A stretch of DNA of 58,866 nucleotides, taken from positions 1 through 58,866 of the forward strand of contig WGMJ01000015.1 in assembly GCA_016125135.1 (NCBI GenBank), read 5' to 3'. This DNA comes from Alphaproteobacteria bacterium. Its GTDB lineage: Bacteria; Pseudomonadota; Alphaproteobacteria; Micavibrionales; Micavibrionaceae. The notes under the pieces are model-generated. The model did not search any database and had not been told where the DNA came from. It saw only the letters and a list, made by a program, of their open reading frames with translations. The translations under genes were made by a program, and so were the position numbers. Each line of letters begins with the position of its first letter. The stretch's first letter is position 1. Positions 51,709 through 58,866 of the stretch are shown piece by piece.

Positions 51709-51990
51709 TTACACAAATTCCGCTGTTTCAGCGAGGACTGTGCATTGGCTGCCTGTGATATCAGCAAAGCCACCTGTAATACGCACGCGCTTTACGTTTT
51801 TATTGTCGTTGCCAGCTTGGCAGATAATCTCACCTGCGCGCAGGTGAACAATATAAGGCGCATGGCCGGCACGGATGCCCATATCGCCTTCCGAACCAGG
51901 AATAGTGACCTGAAACATTTGCTCCGCCAGAAGTTTTGCATCCGGCGAAACAAGTTCGAAAAGGAAGGTTTGTTGTGCTGTGTCGGCCAT
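51709..51990 (-). CDS. atpC: ATP synthase F1 epsilon subunit, short form
   Basis: Epsilon subunit, central stalk of F1. The 93 residues cover only the N-terminal ten-strand beta-sandwich (FLFELVSPDAKLLAEQMFQVTIPGSEGDMGIRAGHAPYIVHL ... RVRITGGFADITGSQCTVLAETA); the usual C-terminal two-helix domain, about 40 residues, is missing. The core is therefore intact for coupling but cannot insert inhibitory helices. Follows atpD by 20 bases. Confidence 0.93.
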   Translation of the reverse strand: MADTAQQTFLFELVSPDAKLLAEQMFQVTIPGSEGDMGIRAGHAPYIVHLRAGEIICQAGNDNKNVKRVRITGGFADITGSQCTVLAETAEFV

Positions 51991-52010
51991 TGTCTTTATT
52001 CCTTAAGCAA

Positions 52011-53462
<1,452 letters not shown>

Positions 53463-53744
53463 TTATAAATTCGGTCCGGTTTTTGCCAGCTGCTCGATAC
53501 CGCGCTCGTGCAGAAAAGTGCTGAAATAAGCCATATCGTCTGTTACATCATCCCAAAACATCTGGTTTGGCTGGTCAGGACTTTCTATCAATTTGTCACG
53601 TGCGCTGACTAGCTCATACATACCGCGCTGGAGAAGCGCGACGGCAAGCGGGTGTCCTTTAAATTCTGCCGCTTCCCAGTTGAACTGGTTACAAAGATCG
53701 TCCATTTGACTGCGTGCGCTGTTATAGCTTTCTATTGTGCTCAT
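53463..53744 (-). CDS. Unknown protein Y in the F1 operon, 93 aa
   Basis: Not recognised. Soluble, helical, acidic; ESYNSARSQMDDLCNQFNWEAAEFKGHP and MFWDDVTDDMAYFSTFLHERGIEQL are visible. It lies between gene X and atpD, and its start overlaps the end of X as ATGA, so it is translated as part of the operon. No membrane segment or signal. A role in F1 assembly or regulation is inferred from position alone. Confidence 0.6.
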   Translation of the reverse strand: MSTIESYNSARSQMDDLCNQFNWEAAEFKGHPLAVALLQRGMYELVSARDKLIESPDQPNQMFWDDVTDDMAYFSTFLHERGIEQLAKTGPNL

Positions 53745-54055
53745 GCGGCTGCTCCTGGTTCGAATTTTGGCAGGCGTTTGCCTAAAGTTGTTATTATGCG
53801 ATTTATCTTACCTTCATCTGTCTCTGAGAGCCTTGCGACGTCAAAATCATCGGCAACATAAAGCGTTGAGGCTTTAAAACGTTCTACTTCTGTTTTGTCG
53901 CCGCCTGTTGCAACAACCTCAAACAGACGTGATGTGGCACCATAACGAACAGAAAGTGCATAGCCGCTTTCAAGCTTTGAGTCATGAATTGGTTTCCATG
54001 AGATTTCAGCTTGTGCCAGTGCGGCTAGTTCTGCTTGTCTGTCTGTCGTTGTCAT
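53741..54055 (-). CDS. Unknown protein X in the F1 operon, 104 aa
   Basis: Not recognised. Small soluble alpha/beta protein. Visible: AQAEISWKPIHDSKLESGYALSVRYG, LFEVVATGGDKTEVERFKASTLYVADDFDVA and a Lys-rich C-terminus. Its start overlaps the atpG stop by one base (TAATG) and its stop overlaps Y. Position makes it a candidate accessory protein of the F1 enzyme; no motif supports a specific role. Confidence 0.6.
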   Translation of the reverse strand: MTTTDRQAELAALAQAEISWKPIHDSKLESGYALSVRYGATSRLFEVVATGGDKTEVERFKASTLYVADDFDVARLSETDEGKINRIITTLGKRLPKFEPGAAA

Positions 54056-54951
54056 TACAGCGCCTCCGCACCCGAGATGATCTCGATAAGCTCTTTTGTA
54101 ATGTAAGCTTGACGCGCACGGTTATATTGCAGCGATAGTTTTTTAATCATATCGCCGGCGTTACGTGTTGCGCTGTCCATGGCGGTCATACGGGCAGCCT
54201 GCTCACCGGCGGCGCTATCAAGGATAGCGCGGTAAATCTGGATGCCGATATTGCGTGGTAGAATTTCAGTCAGGATCGTTTCTTCATCCGGCTCGAAATC
54301 ATAAGGCGCACTATTGGTGGATGTTGTGTTTTCGTTTGCAGCGGCGCGGGCATCGGCAACAAACGGAATAAGCTGCTGAACGCGTGGTTTTTGTACAAGA
54401 ACCGAACGGAATTCGTTAAACAGAAGTTGGCAAACGTCAAACTGGTTTGCAGCAAATTGCGCAAGCACAAATTCACCAACCTGTTTGATATCTTCAAAGC
54501 CGAATTTCTTCTGCGACGTAATGCCGGCATAGCTTTCAAGTGTAATACTTGCAAATTCACGGCGAAGCAGGTCACGTGCCTTGCGGCCGAATGTTACCAG
54601 CTTCACTGTTTTGCCTTCACCTTGCAGACGTTTTATCTCGTTTCGTGCTGCACGGACAATGTTGCTGTTAAAGCCGCCACACAAACCACGGTCAGCACTG
54701 ACAACAACCAGCAAGTATGTCTGGTCTTTACCTGTACCTGTAAGAAGGGTAGGGCCTGAAGCGTTTTTGCCTGTGTTGGCTGAGAGGCGGGCAATCATCT
54801 GTGCCATGGAAGTTGCATAAGGCTGGCTGGCCTCGGCTTGCTCCTGCGCACGGCGCAGTTTGGAAGCCGCAACCATTTTCATGGCAGAGGTTATCTTCCG
54901 TGTGGATTTCACGGAGGCAATACGATCGCGGTAGTCACGTAAACTTGGCAT
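54055..54951 (-). CDS. atpG: ATP synthase F1 gamma subunit
   Basis: Rotating central stalk subunit. N-terminal [34 protein letters not shown] and the C-terminal [38 protein letters not shown] pair into the coiled coil. The middle has [16 protein letters not shown]. Length 298 residues. An insertion-like Asn/Thr-rich stretch lies at about residues 205-225. It ends inside gene X's start. Confidence 0.98.
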   Translation of the reverse strand: MPSLRDYRDRIASVKSTRKITSAMKMVAASKLRRAQEQAEASQPYATSMAQMIARLSANTGKNASGPTLLTGTGKDQTYLLVVVSADRGLCGGFNSNIVRAARNEIKRLQGEGKTVKLVTFGRKARDLLRREFASITLESYAGITSQKKFGFEDIKQVGEFVLAQFAANQFDVCQLLFNEFRSVLVQKPRVQQLIPFVADARAAANENTTSTNSAPYDFEPDEETILTEILPRNIGIQIYRAILDSAAGEQAARMTAMDSATRNAGDMIKKLSLQYNRARQAYITKELIEIISGAEAL

Positions 54952-54968
54952 TTATATTTCTACCTTTA

Positions 54969-56519
54969 TTAAGCCGCTTTCTTTGCTGTTGTGCCAAAAT
55001 CAGCAACACACTTCTCGAGGAAGCTATTGATCTTGCCTTCCAGCGTTTCATCAAGCGCTTTCTTCTCGCGGATTGTCGCAAGAATGTCAGCGCCTTGTGT
55101 ACGCAGGGCTTGTAGCATACGGGCTTCAAACGCGTTTACTTCGTTTACTGGCACGTCGTCCAAGTAACCACGGGTACCGGCGTAAATTGAAACAACTTGC
55201 TCTTCAACCGGCAGTGGTGAGTATTGTGGTTGCTTCAGAAGTTGTGTGAGACGCGCACCGCGTGCCAACAATTTCTGTGTCGAAGCATCAAGGTCAGATG
55301 CGAACTGTGCGAATGCTTCCATCTCACGGTACTGGGCAAGCTCGAGCTTGATTTTACCGGCAACCTGTTTCATCGCTTTGATCTGCGCGGCAGAACCAAC
55401 GCGGGAAACAGATAGGCCAACGTTAATCGCCGGGCGGATACCCTTGAAGAACAGACCTGTTTCAAGGAAGATCTGGCCATCTGTAATCGAAATAACGTTT
55501 GTTGGAATGTATGCAGAAACGTCACCAGCCTGTGTTTCGATGATCGGCAAAGCTGTAAGGGAGCCAGAACCATTGGCTTCGTTCAGTTTCGCTGCGCGCT
55601 CAAGCAAACGTGAGTGAATATAGAATACGTCACCCGGGTACGCTTCACGGCCTGGTGGACGGCGTAGAAGAAGTGACATCTGGCGGTAAGCAACAGCCTG
55701 TTTTGAAAGGTCATCATAAATCGCAACAGCGTGTAGGCCATTGTCACGGAACCATTCGCCCATCGCGCAGCCTGTGTAAGGAGCGAGGAACTGCATTGGT
55801 GCCGGGTCAGACGCTGTCGCCGCAACGATGATTGAGTACTCAAGTGCGCCTTGTTCTTCAAGTTCGCGCACAAGCTGGGCAACTGTTGAACGTTTTTGAC
55901 CAACTGCCACGTAAACGCAGTAAAGGTGCTCTTTCTCGTTTGGTGATTTGTTGATTGGTTTCTGGTTGATAATCGCATCAACCGCAACAGCTGTTTTACC
56001 TGTTTGACGGTCACCAATGATAAGCTCACGCTGGCCACGGCCAACTGGCACCAGCGAGTCAATTGCTTTCAAACCTGTTTGAACTGGCTCATGCACTGAC
56101 TTACGCGGAATAATGCCAGGTGCTTTCACTTCAACGCGGCGGAATTCTTTTGACTGGATCGGGCCTTTGCCATCAATCGGGTTACCAAGACCATCAACCA
56201 CGCGACCAAGCAGACCACGGCCAACTGGCACTTGTACAATTTCATTTGTACGGCGAACAATGTCACCTTCTTTAATGTCTTTGTCGTTACCGAAGATAAC
56301 GATACCAACATTGTCTTGCTCGAGGTTCAGCGCCATCCCTTTAATGTTATGCGGGAATTCAACCATCTCACCGGCTTTAACGCCTGTAAGGCCATGCACA
56401 CGGGCAACACCGTCACCGACGGAGAGCACGATACCGACTTCAGCGATATCAGCCTGTGCAGAGAATTGTGCAATCTGCTGCTTCAGGATGTTGGAGATTT
56501 CAGAGGCCATCAGTTCCAT
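54969..56519 (-). CDS. atpA: ATP synthase F1 alpha subunit
   Basis: Non-catalytic nucleotide-binding subunit. Walker A is GDRQTGKT (169-176), followed by [13 protein letters not shown] and the signature [17 protein letters not shown] containing the arginine finger. The start at 56519 gives 516 residues; AGGAAG is eight bases upstream. Precedes atpG by 17 bases. Confidence 0.99.
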   Translation of the reverse strand: MELMASEISNILKQQIAQFSAQADIAEVGIVLSVGDGVARVHGLTGVKAGEMVEFPHNIKGMALNLEQDNVGIVIFGNDKDIKEGDIVRRTNEIVQVPVGRGLLGRVVDGLGNPIDGKGPIQSKEFRRVEVKAPGIIPRKSVHEPVQTGLKAIDSLVPVGRGQRELIIGDRQTGKTAVAVDAIINQKPINKSPNEKEHLYCVYVAVGQKRSTVAQLVRELEEQGALEYSIIVAATASDPAPMQFLAPYTGCAMGEWFRDNGLHAVAIYDDLSKQAVAYRQMSLLLRRPPGREAYPGDVFYIHSRLLERAAKLNEANGSGSLTALPIIETQAGDVSAYIPTNVISITDGQIFLETGLFFKGIRPAINVGLSVSRVGSAAQIKAMKQVAGKIKLELAQYREMEAFAQFASDLDASTQKLLARGARLTQLLKQPQYSPLPVEEQVVSIYAGTRGYLDDVPVNEVNAFEARMLQALRTQGADILATIREKKALDETLEGKINSFLEKCVADFGTTAKKAA

Positions 56520-56537
56520 GGTTTTTGCTTCCTTTTA

Positions 56538-57116
56538 TTAACTAGCTTTTGAAAGGTTAGAATCGTTGTTTTCATTGAGCGTTTTGTAAAGGCGCTCGAG
56601 TTTGCGTTTGACTGTGTCATCAATCAGGAGTGAGCCGACTTTGACAGACAGGCCGCCGATGAGAGACGGGTCAACTTTAACATCCAGTAGCACTTGGCCG
56701 CCGAGTGATGCAGAGAGTGTTTTCTTTAAATTATCCTGCTGGGCGGATGTCAGCGCGTAAGCTGATACAACTTCTGCCGTTTTAATCTGGTTGCGTTCGG
56801 CAACAAGCGCTTGGAAAGTCACAAGCGTATCAAACAGCACTTCAAGGCGTTTGTTCGTGCAAAGCAGTTGCAGGAAATTTTGTGTCAGAAGGTGGAATTT
56901 TGTTTTCGCGATGATCGCCTGAATAACATCAAGCTGCTTCTTGGCAGAGAGAACAGGGTTTGCCAGAAATTGCTGGAAATCAGTTGAAGATTGTATGGAG
57001 GCTAAAAGGGCCTTTACGTCCTGCTCGACAGGGGCAAAAGCAGAGTTTTCATCAGCGGCTGCCAGAAGGGCATTCGCATAACGTCTGGCTATCGTATTTC
57101 TATCACCTTGTGCCAC
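56538..57116 (-). CDS. atpH: ATP synthase F1 delta subunit
   Basis: Peripheral-stalk subunit linking F1 to the b subunits. RNTIARRYANALLAAADE and the C-terminal DPSLIGGLSVKVGSLLIDDTVKRKLERLYKTL are typical. I prefer the GTG at 57116 with GGAGAAAG upstream (192 residues) over a TTG 17 codons earlier. First gene of the F1 operon. Confidence 0.94.
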   Translation of the reverse strand: MAQGDRNTIARRYANALLAAADENSAFAPVEQDVKALLASIQSSTDFQQFLANPVLSAKKQLDVIQAIIAKTKFHLLTQNFLQLLCTNKRLEVLFDTLVTFQALVAERNQIKTAEVVSAYALTSAQQDNLKKTLSASLGGQVLLDVKVDPSLIGGLSVKVGSLLIDDTVKRKLERLYKTLNENNDSNLSKAS

Positions 57117-57222
57117 GGCGTTTCTTTCTCCGGAATGTGTTACTTTGGCGCAGGATATAGCATCCAAAAGCCGCGGCTGGCAAGGAAAAATGACCCTATT
57201 TCACAATAATTCTAGATGAATG

Positions 57223-57993
57223 TTACAGGCGCGGAATAACGTATTCCGCGATAAGCTGGAACGCGGCTAAATGCGCTACGTAAATAAGCAGTGTCTGGCG
57301 GCCACAAAACATCAGAATTTCTGCACCAATGCCTTGTATTGCAGGGAAAATTTGTGGTTTGAAGTCGAGCAACAGCCAGAACACAGCAAGAATACCGGCG
57401 CCTGCAATAAGCCCGTCAGTCAGGCTTTTGAAGCTGAAGGTGAAAATCTGGACAAAAATATAACCAGCCGCGCATGACAGCATTATCGCAATTAAACGAC
57501 TCCGTGGAAGTAATTTGCGGCGGCGGCAGAAATAACCAATAACGGCCGCAAGATAGGCGGCTGTGCCGTATTCGAAAAGCGCAACGGTAAACATACCGAT
57601 AACCGTGAGCAGAATAACCGCGATATATAAATTCTGGGATGAGCCATTCATAAAACGCATCAGGCCATCAAGCGTGGCGCGCACCAGCATAATGGTTACA
57701 AGAATGCAAAGCGGCAATGGCGAGCCTTCGGCAAGTGTGTGCGTGCCAGCAAGAATAAACGCGCCAATAATCATCTCGATGCTTATTTCACGGGACTTGG
57801 CAAAGCCTATCAGGAAAAGCCATATGGGCGCACTTAACCGGCCGATGATCCGGAATGTGGCGATGTCAGGAAAAAAATAAGCGCCAAGATGGTCAATCAC
57901 CATCAATATAATTGCAGCAGCTTTCAGCAGGTCATAGCTTGTGACCTGATTTGGAAGAATCTTCCTAGTAGAAGCTGAGGGGGTCGATATCAA
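57223..57993 (-). CDS. TraX-like membrane protein
   Basis: Polytopic protein of 256 residues resembling TraX (acyltransferase-like). SYDLLKAAAIILMVIDHLGAYFFPDIATFRIIGRLSAPIWLFLIGFA at the N-terminus is the family hallmark, followed by about eight hydrophobic segments. The start is a TTG at 57993 preceded by AAAGGTG, 29 bases inside the priA end. F-pilin acetylation by TraX is known; here no pilin genes lie nearby, so its substrate is unknown. Confidence 0.75.
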   Translation of the reverse strand: MISTPSASTRKILPNQVTSYDLLKAAAIILMVIDHLGAYFFPDIATFRIIGRLSAPIWLFLIGFAKSREISIEMIIGAFILAGTHTLAEGSPLPLCILVTIMLVRATLDGLMRFMNGSSQNLYIAVILLTVIGMFTVALFEYGTAAYLAAVIGYFCRRRKLLPRSRLIAIMLSCAAGYIFVQIFTFSFKSLTDGLIAGAGILAVFWLLLDFKPQIFPAIQGIGAEILMFCGRQTLLIYVAHLAAFQLIAEYVIPRL

Positions 57994-58866
57994 TCTGCAC
58001 CTTTGTACGGGAGGGGATTTTTACGCAGTCGAGCCAGTCTCTTATTAGTTTATTGATATTTGCGCGTTTGTCAGCCCTTATCAGGAAGCGCATTCTGTAT
58101 AACCCGCGTAGGCGGTATAACATAGCCGGCGCTGGGCCTAAAATCGTCACTCGTTCGCTTTGCGGCGCTTTGGAAGCGAGTTCCTGACAGAGCTTTTTCA
58201 ATGCAGATTCGTCCTTATCAGCCACAATAATTGCCGCAAGGCGCGAGAAGGGCGGCATAAAGGCGGTTTCACGTTCCTGCAATTCTGCTTCAAAGAAAGC
58301 ATCGCGGTCACCTTTTACAAAAGCTTCCAGCACAGGTGTTTCAGGAGCAAAGCTTTGCGCATAGACAGTGCCTTTTTTCTCGGCGCGGCCCGCGCGGCCT
58401 GCAACCTGCTGCAAAAGCTGGAAGGCTTTCTCGGCGGATCGCAATTCACCTGCGGCGGCGATATCGGAATCAACAATGCCAACGGTGGTGAGGTCAGGGA
58501 AGTGGTGTCCTTTTGCAAGAATTTGCGTACCAATAATAATATCAACTTCGTTATTTTTTATTTTCTGCAAAGCATCGGCAATTTGTTTCGGGCTTTCTAT
58601 ATGGTCGCTTGAAAGCGTCATTAGCCGTGCTTGTGGGAACAGCATTGAAACTTCTTCGCTGATCCTCTCGACACCGGGGCCGCAGGCACGCCATGTATCA
58701 TGCTCATGGCAATCAGGACATTCTTTCGGCAGCGGCGCATGAAAACCGCAATGGTGGCATTGTGTTTTTCCTGTTTTTTTATGCTCGACCAGCCACGCTG
58801 TGCAGTGCGGGCACGATAAACGATGGCCGCAATTTTTGCAGATTGTTAGCGGGGCATAGCCGCGCC
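57965..58866 (-). CDS. priA: Primosomal protein N' (PriA), truncated by window end
   Basis: 3' to 5' helicase that restarts replication at forks. The frame runs to the right edge and the N-terminus is missing. Zinc ligands are visible near the edge: ICKNCGHRLSCPHCTAW and QCHHCGFHAPLPKECPDC, followed by helicase blocks IIIGTQILAKGHHFPDLTTVGIVDSD and QLLQQVAGRAGRAEKKGTV. The stop lies 29 bases inside the TraX-like gene. priA upstream of the ATP synthase operon is the usual alphaproteobacterial order. Confidence 0.96.
   Translation of the reverse strand, partial: RGYAPLTICKNCGHRLSCPHCTAWLVEHKKTGKTQCHHCGFHAPLPKECPDCHEHDTWRACGPGVERISEEVSMLFPQARLMTLSSDHIESPKQIADALQKIKNNEVDIIIGTQILAKGHHFPDLTTVGIVDSDIAAAGELRSAEKAFQLLQQVAGRAGRAEKKGTVYAQSFAPETPVLEAFVKGDRDAFFEAELQERETAFMPPFSRLAAIIVADKDESALKKLCQELASKAPQSERVTILGPAPAMLYRLRGLYRMRFLIRADKRANINKLIRDWLDCVKIPSRTKVQIDIDPLSFY

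Overview
The window looks like the chromosome of a free-living alphaproteobacterium with moderate GC. The evidence is gene order and content: a zeta-type ATP synthase inhibitor (DUF1476) beside purC, a dgt / SPOR / nagZ / scpA / scpB / tatABC cluster, priA next to the F1 ATP synthase operon, split glycine decarboxylase (gcvPA/gcvPB) and an A-type Fe-S carrier (erpA). Much low-GC coding sequence and a lack of close matches I can recall make a poorly sampled lineage likely; I cannot name a genus.

Layout. 1-2452: end of the elongasome genes mrdA and rodA. 2509-4498: PfkB-type sugar/nucleoside kinase, monothiol glutaredoxin and BolA. 4584-7587: a small unknown gene, the ATPase zeta inhibitor, purC, purS and a coupled methyltransferase. 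7627-12554: glycine cleavage operon gcvT-gcvH-(nucleoside 2-deoxyribosyltransferase)-gcvPA-gcvPB. 12681-14924: a large secreted or outer-membrane protein. 15091-22821 (minus): dgt, then a tightly packed operon SPOR protein-nagZ-scpA-scpB-tatA-tatB-tatC-zapE. 22845-25068: erpA, fluC, xth, a REP-like palindrome, a 37-residue membrane peptide and dsbB. 25109-28356: tRNA-Leu, an unknown membrane protein, a periplasmic binding protein and thrC.

28356-34331 is a compact integrative element of about 5.9 kb inserted in the 3' end of tRNA-Arg(CCU). It is bounded by a 29-bp imperfect direct repeat. It carries a DUF6538-type tyrosine integrase, a GIY-YIG protein, an XRE regulator, a lipoprotein, two membrane proteins and a 582-residue protein in which I can read polymerase motifs A, B and C of the single-subunit polymerase fold (Pol A / T7 RNA polymerase type). 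It has no recognisable helicase, primase, relaxase or capsid gene. This is the most unusual part of the window.

34415-42376: poorly characterised genes, tRNA-Arg(ACG), a GH31 glycosidase and a protein with two degenerate GGDEF-like regions. 42537-50216: uvrB, two small unknown genes with a duplicated scrap of the cysE 3' end, cysE, then cystathionine beta-synthase and a cystathionine gamma-lyase/synthase (sulfur amino acid metabolism), a second binding protein and a DoxX/MauE-like membrane protein. 50213-58866 (minus): thymidylate kinase, a P-loop kinase and the F1 operon atpH-atpA-atpG-X-Y-atpD-atpC, where X and Y are two unrecognised, translationally coupled genes. A TraX-like membrane protein and priA (cut by the window end) lie upstream of it.

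Functional links: the epsilon subunit (atpC) is only the N-terminal beta-sandwich, and a zeta inhibitor gene lies elsewhere in the window, which suggests that ATPase inhibition depends on zeta and perhaps on X or Y.
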